Positions 21,893-33,674 of a DNA stretch of 64,000 nt are shown here, in pieces. The stretch's first letter is position 1; each line of letters starts with the position of its first letter. This DNA comes from Mortierella alpina (taxonomy: Eukaryota > Mortierellomycota > Mortierellomycetes > Mortierellales > Mortierellaceae). The notes beneath the pieces are model-generated. The model was not told the DNA's origin and made no database searches. It saw only the letters and a program-made list of their open reading frames with translations. Both the position numbers and the translations under genes were made by a program. The stretch covers positions 535,213-599,212 of the forward strand of contig JANATF010000017.1 of assembly GCA_029449245.1 (NCBI GenBank), in the 5' to 3' direction.

Positions 21893-22252
21893 TCCAGAGC
21901 CTTTCCGTAGTCCTGTTCTAGGTATTCACCAGAAGAGTACATATCGCCAATGTTGGACGTAGCGACTACTGACCAACCGCCGACTGTGGTGTTGAACCAC
22001 TCCATCGTTTTTCTGTGATGTTCTGACACCAGCATCGTGGTGTATTATGCGATTGTTGAGTATGCCTTGGTCATCCACTGTCTCCTCCCCCCTGCGATAC
22101 CACGATGCCGCTTCGTTGTCATCCTGCTCCATGCCGCGACCATACTGATACATCTGGCTGATCTTGAACATCGCCATAGCTACTCCAACCTCACTTGCCG
22201 CAAGGGACCACTCCAAGGCTTTGCCATGGTTGATTGAGCTTCGGCTGCAGTG
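21893..22252 (-). pseudogene. Sel1-repeat protein fragment
   Basis: Two Sel1-like repeats on the minus strand in different frames: ALEWSLAASEVGVAMAMF then QMYQYGRGMEQDDNEAASWY (22240-22115), and ATSNIGDMYSSGEYLEQDYG then KALEWY (about 21980-21900). The consensus A..LG.MY..G.GV.QD..KA..WY is evident. A frameshift between the repeats and the junction with hAT sequence show that the gene is dead. Sel1 proteins are helical-repeat adaptors. Confidence 0.65.
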
Positions 22253-22975
22253 GCAAGACTATGGTGGGGAGTCTTGAGCTGCGGGCACATTTTTGGTCGT
22301 GTATGGGTCAGAAAGATGTCGAGGTTATGCTCGAGCAGTGGCCACAGCTGGACGAGATTGTGTTTTCTGGCGACAGTCCAGCATTTTAAACACCAAGGAG
22401 CCATGGCAATGGATTTGTCAGAAACGACCCGACTTGCGTTATAAAGCAGTGTCGGCGGCCATCCCTCACTGCGATAGATGCATGCGTATTGAATGGTTGT
22501 TTGGGCAGTGCATCCTCCTGGAGGACCGTTCGGAAACAGTGCCACAGGCTCGTTGTGTACAAATGTCCCTTTGAGTTGAGGAGTATTGTCGGGTAAATAG
22601 GCACATTGTTGAACTCAAAATGCCTTTCATAACCTTGACCATGCGTGGTCGAAAGGGGGAGGGGGGCATTGCGCTTTGTACGTACGAGAGGGTACAACGA
22701 CTCGGTCTCTGCATCGTCGTGCAGGAGAGTTCTCCCTTTGGGCCAAGCCCTAGCGCGACATCGTCGTCGATCGAATGCTCATCCGCGAGCAGGAGCACGC
22801 ACGAAAGACGAGGATGAAAAAAGGGGCCTGACTCCATCTCGATGCTCCACCCGCCTTGCCAGTCCAGTGTGTGAGGAGGGCTATGCGGGTGGTTTGGGCA
22901 AACCAACGTGCCCGGGCATTGGGCGAGACAGCGGTGTCTCTGGGTGTCGCGTCTGTGCTTGGCTGACACGGACAA
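22253..22975 (-). other. Unassigned, possibly the 5' part of the Sel1 relic
   Basis: Overlapping minus-strand frames (22697-22386, 22975-22466, 22545-22180) read partly protein-like (for example PIYPTILLNSKGHLYTTSLW) but switch frame, and I recognise no family. Their position just upstream of the Sel1 repeats suggests the decayed N-terminus of that gene. This is inference. Confidence 0.3.
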
Positions 22976-23368
22976 ACAAGCTCCCTGCTGGCTGCCCCTC
23001 CTCCCCCCTTTGCCATCTGCACTACACTGGCTTGCCCTTGCTTCGTTCTGCCTTTTGGCTCTGTCTCTGCTTTGCCTATGGCTGCCTCTTCCGCCCGTTC
23101 GTCTTTTAGTTCCTTCGCCATTCGCCTTCCCATCTCGACATCAGCCTCGTTCCTTGTCTACCATTCATCACTCTCTCTCTCTCTCTCTCATTCCTTCTGC
23201 TTCTTCTACTTCGTCTTCTACTTTTTCTACTTCTTCGTCTACTTCTCCTTCCTCTTCCTCTTCCTGCCCAGCCACCACAGGTACGTATCCTCGACGTATC
23301 CTCGACGTATCCTTGCCACCATACCCTAACAAAGCTTCTCCAGGTCGCATCGGTTTGCTGCTGCTGAG

Positions 23369-23401
<33 letters not shown>

Positions 23402-23565
23402 CCTTCTCTTTGTAATCCGACTCCGTCCTTCCTTTGTCCCATTGTCCCATCGTCCCATTGTCCCATTCTGTCCTCGTCCTCCTTGACCTTTTTATCCTTG
23501 TCCTTGTCCTTGTCCTCCATGTCCTTCTGCCGCTAAGACCCTACCATCAGACGGCACAGCCCAGA
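22976..23565 (+). promoter_or_regulatory. Promoter and 5' leader of the hybrid histidine kinase
   Basis: Strongly pyrimidine-rich in the sense strand: a CT run (23171-23189), CTTCTACTTCGTCTTC repeats to 23270, a T29 run (23373-23401) and TCCCATTG/TCCTTG repeats (23436-23530). A possible 5'UTR intron runs from GTACGT at 23281 to CAG at 23343. Long CT leaders are frequent in fungal genes. The in-frame TTG-initiated extension to 23434 is low complexity and is not taken as coding. Confidence 0.5.
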
Positions 23566-26244
23566 ATGTCGAACGCCCCCGCTGCGGACGGACACGCGCC
23601 ACCAACTCCCCATGCCAGGGCCTCCACCTCGACCTCATCCTCAACACACCAGCCTGCGTCTGCAGAGACCAACAGCAGCAGCGAACAGGTGCACATGGCC
23701 GTCATCACCGACTGCCCAAACGCCACCAACGCTGCCCAGTGGTTCTACAAGCCATACCTGCAGCCCTCATCCATCTCCACCACCGCCACATCCAGCCTCA
23801 TGCCCTCCCACAGCACCGCCTGCACCGTCTCCTCCGCTGCAGCAGGCAGCACCTGCTCCACACCCGCCCACGAGCCCGCCGCCACCCTCTACACAACCCT
23901 CCAGTCCTCGCTCGCCCCAGGGACCGCCATTGGCGCAGGACGCAGGTCCTGGCGCGACATCCACACCACACGGGCCACAGCCCCAGCCGCACCTGCCGGC
24001 GCCAGTCTTCCGCATCGGACTGCCGGCCCGTATTCATCTCGCCCGCCAGCACTCCATGCACCGCACTCGTTCCATCACGACCATCCGTCCTCGGCGAAGA
24101 TCAAGGACGAGCCCATCTATCACAATCCATACCGCGCACCCTCGCACACCAACAGTCGCGCGTTCGTGCCGCCCTACATCGCAGGATACGAGTTCAGCGG
24201 AGGATCGCAGGCAGGCAACATGGGATTGATGCTCGGAAGGCGGATAGCGGACCGCGCCCCTGTCACCGCAAAGCTTCACCAATCGCGCGTCTTGCTGCAG
24301 CACGAGTTCCGCATCTACAAACGACTCGAGATCGCAAACGCTCGATACGTCCCAGACTATCCAGCCTCACCACAACCTTGCAGTGATGTAGAGTCCGACC
24401 AGAGCTATGAAAATCCCGGTCCTTCACACTCCCAGTCATCAAGGAAAAAGGCGCTGTATCAAAAGGGGAGCGACGAGTCAGAGAGGTACTTTAACAGAAT
24501 CGTCGAGGACTTTATCGATTTGGACCAGGAAGACATGTCGATCCTGATCCTGGAGCGCCTTGGGTCCAATCTACTGTCGCATACGCATCATCAGTTTCTT
24601 GGGCTCGAAGACGATGGTCTCCACTGCCCAGAGACACAGCCAAAGTTGAGTCTAGGATCGCCCTTCCCGGACGTGTACACTTTCTTGGTCTTTGCTTTAA
24701 AAGCAGCCTGTGTTCTCGAAGCATTACTGCACATCAATCTGGCCCATCTCGCCATCTGTCCAACAGCACTGCACTGGATGCCTACCGGACCAAAAGCAGG
24801 GAGGGCCGTCCCTCCGGGGGCGCAAGCTCAGCAAGCCACAGAGCAGGCAGGAGAGAACATGGAGGATGCGTCATCTGTCCCGTTGCCACCACAGGATCTA
24901 GCGGCTCTTTACAGTATGCTCGAGAATATAGACATCAACGACACCACGATCCGCCTGTTCGACTTTACACATTCGCGAGTACTGAGCCACGAGCGGGCCA
25001 GGGCACCCAACAACATTGCAGAGTGGCAGATCCCAGGATATTTGGAATATCATCTGCAATACTTGGCGCCCGAGCAGACGGGAAGAGCCGAGACCTGGAT
25101 GGATCATCGCACTGACATCTATGGACTGGGAGCCACACTATTTTCCTTGTTGACCATGCAGTTCCCCAACTCTGGCCATGATAGTGTCCAGATCCTGCAA
25201 GGTAGCGGAGGTTTTTTTTTGTATCTCGTCGCATCATGCAAGGTCGCGTGTCGAGCATGCAGAAGCGCGCCTCAGCGATTGTTGCGCAAAATGACACATG
25301 AAGGGTTATTGTTTCTGACGCGACTAGCCTCGATTTTGTTTTTCAAAAACGCGTGCGCATTTATTTTTAGGTGTCCTTTCACGCGAACTACCTCCGCTGA
25401 ATAATTTCCGGCCAGACATGCCCCCCGTCATTGATAGTATCCTCCGCAAGATGACGCAAAAGGTATGATCGCTTTCTTCCTTGGCGTTGGCGGATGGTGC
25501 ATTGTACTCCACGAAACACAAGACTATTGAAGTAGGACCGGAGCAGTGTCCTTTTTCATTAACGTATCCTGTCTTACCATTGCCAGCAACCGAGCCAGCG
25601 ATACCAGAATGCATTCGGCTTCAAGCAGGATATCTTGAAATGCCTTAACGCTCTTCATACAACTGGAAAGGTAAAGCAGCGTGCTCTAGACCGTATGAAC
25701 ATCCTGGTAAACGGACAGGGAACATCGACTCTTTGTCATTCTAACCATCGAACCCATCTTAGATCGAGTCGTTCGAGCTAGGCCAGCACGATGTCTCATA
25801 TCAGTTTGTGCTACCCAACACCATCTTTGGCCGGCACTTTGAGCAGCAGATGATTTCGGCGGCCATTGTGCAGGCTGCCAACGCTTACCAGCAAGCCTTG
25901 CACAGCGAGGTCATTGACACCGACGACGCAGACCCCATGGAGTCTGCCAGGACGACGGCGCAAAATTCAGACCATTATGTGTTTGCGGACGATATAGTGG
26001 CACTTCAGAATCAAGCCTCGGCCAAAATATCGCTATCATCCAAAACGCTACTAAGAACCCCAAGGCCCTTTGATGGGGGCAAGGCCGTTCATCGTGGAGC
26101 CGAGGCAAACGATCCTGTCATCCGCGTCATCTTTGTCAGTGGACCCTCAGGCGTTGGGAAGTAAGTATCACTTTCATTGTGTTGACTGAAAAAAAAAAGT
26201 CTACAGTCAGGCAGCAAGCGCAAGAGTATTTTGCACTAACCATA

Positions 26245-26283
<39 letters not shown>

Positions 26284-29200
26284 CCTTCAATCAATCTGTC
26301 TGTCTTTTGTAGAACGGTTCTGATTCGGGGGATGGCGGCGGCCGCACGGAATTCAGGATTATTTGCAGGAGGCGTCTTTGAAGCGGAAGGCTCTGCCCCG
26401 TACTCGGCCATATTATCATGCATCCAAAGTGTCCTTCAACAACTCCTAGCCCAACACACGGATGCACTTGCTTCCTTGGTGGTCGCTATCCGGACGGCGT
26501 TCGAACCCAGCTCTGGCATCGGCATCATCTGCGACCTCATCCCGGAACTGCGCTACTTTTTCAACGGTTCTGAAATGCCCGAGAGCAAGGACGTGCCCCT
26601 TACACACTCGGTCGCACGGTTCCATTCCCTCATCCTAAAGCTGATCCGGGTGATCTCGACACACTTCTTCATGACTTGGCTGATTGACGACTTGCACTTT
26701 GCGGACGAAAATTCGATCGAGCTGCTGGCCACATTGGTAAACGTCAACAAGCGGCTGCCGATCGTCCTCATTATCACGCACCGGGATACCATCGACTGTT
26801 TGATAAAGGTCAAGCATATTCTCGGAGGAGGAAACATTGTTGGCGGGCAATATCCAACTGGATTTGGTGTTCTAGGCGCAATTCATCATGACCCGCTTGT
26901 GGACGATTTTTCTGCAAAAGGAGCTGGAACCGCAACGGCATCTGTAGCACACACGCCCATTATACGGACCACGGCCTTGCGAGCCACAGGCAGGCCGCTG
27001 GTCGTGCGAGGTGGAGGAGGTGTGCGGTTCATTCGACTTCAAAACCCAGCGGTTGAGACTATTCAAGAGTTCTTGGCTGCGGTTTTGCACAGGGAAAAGA
27101 CTGACGTTGGTTCGTTGGCCAAGGTGTTGAGCAACAAGTCGTGGCTGACAATCCGGCAACTGGTGCTGGAGTTGTACCGGAACCAGACCATTTGCTTCAA
27201 TCCGACTACGCGGGACTGGGAATGGGAGAAGAGTCCAGAAAAGTTGGCCGAGGTAGTACGGCAGCTCACGGGCGAGGAGTATGCGTTCCTGGAAAGCAGA
27301 TTCCGGGCGTTGGACTGTGACACCAAGAAAACGCTGATTTGTGCCTCAATCTGTGGACCCGTGTTTACAATCCAGGATCTGCAACTCCTGGTCTCTGCGG
27401 CGTATTCCTGGGCCGGGGTGCGTTGTTCTCAAGACGCCTGTAGTCTCGGCGAGCACCCTCTGGATGAGAAAACGTCATCGGAACAGAATCAAGGGTGCAA
27501 TGCCATGGCAGGGCTGCAGTCTGCTATCCGGGAGGGCATCTTAGTCTATACATCTGTCCCTGACCGACTAAGATTCCATCACGGCGTTATGCGACGGGTA
27601 GCTATCAATCTGTTGGAGAGCCAGGAAGAGACTGAGAAGCTGCACTTTGAAATGGCAAAGATTTTGTTTGACACTCCGGGACAAGAGTTTAGGACTGCCA
27701 GCCATGTTCTCCAGTGCCTGAATTTGATCAAGAGGACGCTCGACGACGGATCGGAGGATGAGGACTTTTCAAACAATGAGGGCTCTGCTGCTGCCGATTC
27801 AGCGTCACCTGCGAGAGATTACAGGTCAGCCGATTTTGACATGGGTGACGCCTCCAAACCCATGCATTTCGATGTGAGAGCGCTACGCAAGGTTCTTTCC
27901 CTTGCGGGTGAAAAGTCGCAGAAAAGCGGAGCTCAGGACATGGCTCTCTCCTACTGGAATGCGGCGTTGTCACTTCTTCCAGAAAAGTGCTGGGAGCAAG
28001 GCACGTATCCATGCAGTACCGAGGTTGACGACAAGGCTGTCAAGCCCCTGGATCAGGAGGATGTCATCATGGCGGATACAGCGTGCAACTCTTCTGATGC
28101 AGAGTCAACTCTGAAGGACGGAACTGTGGCGTTGCGTTTTAAAAAGAGGCCGCTTTATCACGAAGCCCTGAAGCTGCATCTGCAGTGTATTGAGGCTGAA
28201 CGCTGGCGAGAAAACTTTGATCAGGCGATGAAGATCTGTGAGATTGTACTGGCCAACGTGGACGACCCTATTGATCGCGCTCGGGTTTATCAACATCAGA
28301 TTGAAATGTCAGTTTGGGCGTACTCTCAACCCGAACGGGCGACAGCCATCACTATACAGTGTCTCCAGGAACTTGGCATGCCTAATGATATGGTGTATAG
28401 CCCAACTGACGATGAATTGCGGCGCATTTTCGACTCGACACACCAAATGCTGTTACAGCACATGCCAGAGCTAGAGGCAGAGCCGCCAAAATTATGCGAT
28501 GACCGGAGAATTGCCATGATGATGGAGGTACTCTCGGTAGCCTGGTAAGGATTTTTTTACTGCACTATTTATTGTCCTGCCCAGGTCGAGAGACCCAATG
28601 TACACGCGCTAATGCGATATGTTTGATACATTTTATAAATTATATAGCGCAAGTCTCTATTACTGCAACATCCCATTTATGGCCAGCGGGATCGCTCAAT
28701 CGATGAGACTGACATGTGAGCACGGGTTAACCAAAGATGCAGGGCGCGCCTTGGTGTCCTTTGCACTCACGTACTCTACCTGGTACGGGTGTCTCGATAA
28801 TGCTTACGAGCTGGGAAGGTATGTAGCACCGTACTTTTTCTGATTTACAAATTGCACTGGAGGCCAGGGACTACACTATTCCCGACACTAAAAACAACGT
28901 GCACGTCTCTTTGATGACGGTTTAGATTGGCATGCAAGGTGTCCAAGGGCAACCATCATGTCAAGTTTTTGTTTTATCTGACAGTCCAACAATGGGGCGA
29001 GCATGTAGTGCACTCGATTCCGGCTTTGGAAGAGACCCTCACAGCCGTGGATTTGACCTGCGATCGGCTGTTCCACACTGCGGGGATGATCCACGTGTCT
29101 GTGATGAAGGTCTTGATCGGACGGGTCCACTTGAACGAGTTAATGTCGACGACGATTGAACTTTTGACAAAGCATGTGGAGTTTGGACCAAAGTCTCACG

Positions 29201-32200
29201 GAGTCGAAGTGATGCAAGGGATCCTGCAGCTGATAAAGTGCCTCAAGGGTAGGACCTTATCATCCAACCCTGAGACTATCTTTGATGACATTGACCTTTC
29301 CGAATCTTCGTCCAAGAAGGCTCAAGCCGGCCGGAGTAAAGGCAGGACCGATGCAGCAGGGGACGCACAGAGAGCCAAGGATGGTGGAGGCAAAACGAAG
29401 AAACCCTTGACGATGGTCCACAACAACAGCACCTATCAAATGCTAAAGGTGATGGCGGCGTTCGTGTTTGGACACTATGCCTATGTGGATGAGGTAACGG
29501 ATAGTTGGCACGATGACCCCAAGTCGATCATGAACTTTGAAGGGTCGTGGATCACACATGCGGTTTTTACAGTCATTTCACTGTCGTTGGCGAACTTGCT
29601 CAGGGACGAGACGGATTCGGCGATAAGGACCCGGCATTTGCAAAGGCTGTTTAACATCCGGGACCGCATGCGACTGAGGGCGAACAAGTACCCGACGAAC
29701 CACGCGGCCATGTACTATCTGCTTGAAGCTGAGATTGCGGACCAAGGGCTGCTCCCACCGAGCAGCACTGGTGAAGACAGAGGAGCGCAGAAGCCACAGC
29801 AGCCACCGATGAAAGACGTACTGTTGCTCTATGAGAAGGCGATCATGTTTTCGACCGAGGGCAACTTCCCGCTTCACAAGTGCTTCTCCTACGAGCTTGC
29901 AGCAAAGTGCCACCTGAGGCTTGGGCTTGTCACAAGTGCACGATGCCTCATGTCGAGTGCAGCCCGTGGATACCAGGACTGGGGCGCGCGGGGAAAATGC
30001 CAATTGTTCTACAAGACGTTTCCAGAGCTCTTTGGATCCTCAACCGAGAACGAGAATGTGGCACCTTGCCGAGGGCTGTTCTATCGACCGAACGAGATTC
30101 CAGATCTGCATCACCCGAATCTGGGACCTACAGGAATGGTTGGTTCGTCCAGTGCCGTTGGTAGTACACTCCCAACCACAACAGTCACTTCTATGGTTGC
30201 TCCTGCAACAACCTCACCATGGCTGGCAGCCAGTCCTGGAACGATGTACAGCCCCGCATCGTTTGGAAGTGATGCCATGTCGGCGGCGGCGGCGGCGATA
30301 GCGGTATCCTGTATGACGACGTCGTTTCAGCCGGGTGTCCCATCAGGGAACTCGAACCATGTATCGACTCCGGCGCCTAATCCGCCTTCAGCCATGAGCA
30401 GCACAAGTTCGTCGTCGACCATGTCGGCGCCGTTGTACTCGTTGCAAAACACTTTTCTGAACTCGCCCCAGTCACCAGAGGTCGATAACGTGGACCTCGA
30501 TGTACTGGATTTCTCTTCGGTGATCGAGGCAATGCAGGTTATTGCCAGCGAGATCGACTTGGATTTACTGCTGGTCAAGTCGTTGGGAGTTCTGAATCAG
30601 TCGGTCGGTGCAAGGCAATGCTGCGTTATCATCTACAAGGACGATGAGCTGGTTCTGGCAGCATCACAAGGGAACTCGGGCCGATGCGAGTCTGTGAATC
30701 CGCCGTTGGCGGTGGAGAAGTGCCAAGCGCTGTTCCATGGCATTATTAACTACGTGGTGAACACCTCGGCACCATGTCTGTTAACCCATCCCAAGGAAGA
30801 TCCTCGGTTTTCTGCGGACGAGTATTTGAGGCAGCGGCCGGAACTCAAGACAGTGCTCTGTGCGCCCATTTTACACAAGGCTGGATTGGTCGGGGTTCTC
30901 TATATGGAAGAGTTTCCGGAACGAGCGTTTGCAAACAAGCGGATGTTGGTGATGAACCTGTTGGTGCAGCAGCTGGGGATATCGATCACGAACGCATTGC
31001 TATACCAATCAGTTCTCCAGTCCGAATCCAAGCTGAATGGACTGCTAGAGAACATGCCGTGCGGCATTGCGTTGTGGGATGCACCAGGGGAGAGCTGCCA
31101 GTATATTAATTCAAGCTGGGAAGATATGACTGGCTTCACTATCGAAGAGATCATGGCATCAAGTTGGAGGGTGCTTGTCGATCCTGAGGAGCTGCTAAAT
31201 CATGGCGTCGCTTGGAGGAACCGTGTCAGTGCAGGAAAGCCGTGCCAATGGTGAGTTGGTTATTTTTGGACACTAGAGCGCAAAACGAACTACTTGATAT
31301 TGACGAGATGTTATCTCTATTCTCTTTTAGGGAGTGCCGCTATGGACTAAAGGATGGCACATTTCGGTGGGCGATAGTACGCATGCTGCCGATTATGGCA
31401 GCTTCGGATCAAAACAAGATCCTGCAGTGGCTCACGGTGACGATTGACATTGACGACCAGCGCAAAGCAGTGCAGCTTAAATCCAACTTCTTGGCCAACA
31501 TGAGCCATGAATTGAGAACGTAAGTGTGAAGATTGTGCGCTTTCGTACAAAGGTTCATATCTTGCAGGTGATCTTCGGAAATCAATGCTGAACAACAAAA
31601 TCTGTTGTTCGTCGTAATTTTTCTTTAGGCCGTTCTCTGGCATCCTGGGGATGCTATCGCTTCTTAAGGACTCGAGTGGACTGTCGCACGAGCAGTTTGA
31701 GTTTGTGGACATGGCAAAAGCTTCGTGCGAGATGCTGATCCGGATCGTGGATGACCTGTTGAACTTTAGCAAGCTGGAGGCAGACAAGGTCACCCTCGAG
31801 TATATTCCACTTTGCTTTGAAGAAATCCTTGGAGGTAAGAAAAAAGGAAGCAAAACAAAGAAGACAAGCTGCCTCTTGGCGGTCTTATTTGACAATGTGG
31901 ACCGTAGATCATGTGTGCCCACGCTCCACGCTGCAACTAACGACGACTTGTCGTTCTTTGTTCTGCCTTTTAATTCGCTAGATGTATGTGACCTGTTGGT
32001 CCCGCTTGCGTCTCGCAAAGGCTTGGAACTCATTATACTCGTGGATGACTCTCTACCCACGATGCTTATTGGCGATCCCGACAGGATGAAGCAGATCCTC
32101 ATGAACTTGATTGGTAACGCGATCAAGTTCTCGACCTCTGGCAACGTGGTCATCAAGTATTGGCACGAGGCACATAGGCGACAGCAGTCCGATCAGACCA

Positions 32201-33643
32201 AGCGGCCTTCAAAGAGTATGATAGATCTTATCGCCAACAAGTGCAGGAACACGGACTACTACCGTCGCACAGGGATCGAGCAGCTGAGGAGCAAGATGGA
32301 ACTCGAGGAAAAAAATGAGTCGTCCCGTTTGGGGAACGAGATTGTGCTGCATTGCTCGGTGACGGATCAAGGTATCGGTATGACGCCGCAGGAACAAAAG
32401 ATGCTTTTTGTATCGTTTCAGCAAACGGATAACGGCACGACGCGCAAGTACGGCGGTACTGGACTGGGTTTATCTATTTGCGCTCAGATTATTGCGCACA
32501 TGAATGGCAAGATCACTGTGGATTCCGAGAAGGGACATGGATCGACATTCACTTTCTCGGCCAGTCTGAGGAGCATGACGGATAGTGATCGGGAGCAGAA
32601 CCCGATAGAGACGGCAAGGATCAAGGATTGCGAGACAGCCATGAATGCTAGGTGGGACAGCCTGAGATCAAAGAAAGTGTTGATCTTGTCGCCCAACAAG
32701 CTGCTGAGACAACAGATCATGAACACTGTCCCGGGGGCAGAGTATATGGAGTTTGACGATGTTGCTTCCGCAGTCCAAGCTGGAGCGATCGGTGTTCTTG
32801 GCGCAGCTGACGGATGCTGTGTGCGTTCCAATGAAAAGACCTTTTCTGAGGGTTCGAAAGCACAGAAGGAACCGGTGGAAGGCGAGTCGAGGCCCCCGGC
32901 GGTCTGCGGTAAAGACAGCGCATCTACCGCAGGGACAAACGTAACGGGATGTGGGGCATCTGCTTCGTCTGGCTCTTCGGTATCGCTAAAGGCACAGCTG
33001 GACAAGACCATCAATCCGTTCGACTTTATCCTCGTCGACCATGTGCTGGATTCTGCGGAACTGGATTGTATCTATCCATCGCCTGCAGTAGCATTCGTGT
33101 TGCTACTTGCTCCCACGACCGAGACGTTGCGCTGGATCCTACCCCCTGCAGAACGTAGGGTCCTTGAAGAAGTGGATGAGATTGACTCTGGTCAAGTCGA
33201 TGTTGGTGGTCGAGGACGGATCCAGCAGTCTAACGAGCTGGAGTTTGCAGAAAAAGCCATTGGGCAGGTGCGAAGCGCGTCGTACATGTCCAAGATTGCG
33301 GGACCTCCCCCACCGTCGGCCGCGGACACTAGGGATGTCGGTCAAAGGCTTCCATCACAGCTGTTCAGGCGCAAAAAGGCATTGGGAACTCAGCACGCTG
33401 TCCGCCCCGGTGGTAGATCGAAGCGAGGCATGAATACGACTGCGATGAATTCGCAGGTGGTCAGGATGATCAAGCCTGTGAGGCGGCTGAAACTTTTGCA
33501 GATCATGTACAATGCGCTGACGCATCATGAGTACAGACAACAGCAGCAGCAGCAGCAGGATCGGGATCAGGATAGGGAATGTGAGAACGATATTCGTGCA
33601 GAGCTTTCCGACCTTGGCGATGAGGACGACAACAACAACAACA

Positions 33644-33674
<31 letters not shown>

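Noticed and set aside
22908-23486. 192-codon plus-strand frame before the kinase
   Set aside because: Its text is the translation of CT repeats and a T29 run. It overlaps the kinase leader and has no domain.
23612-24386. Two plus-strand frames overlapping the kinase N-terminus
   Set aside because: They are Pro/His/Arg-rich shadows of the Ser/Pro/Ala-rich coding exon in other frames.
31651-31980. Coding through the interval 31835-31981 inside the kinase
   Set aside because: The frame happens to stay open, but GTAAGA at 31835 and CGCTAG at 31981 bound an intron, and splicing restores HisKA to HATPase continuity.
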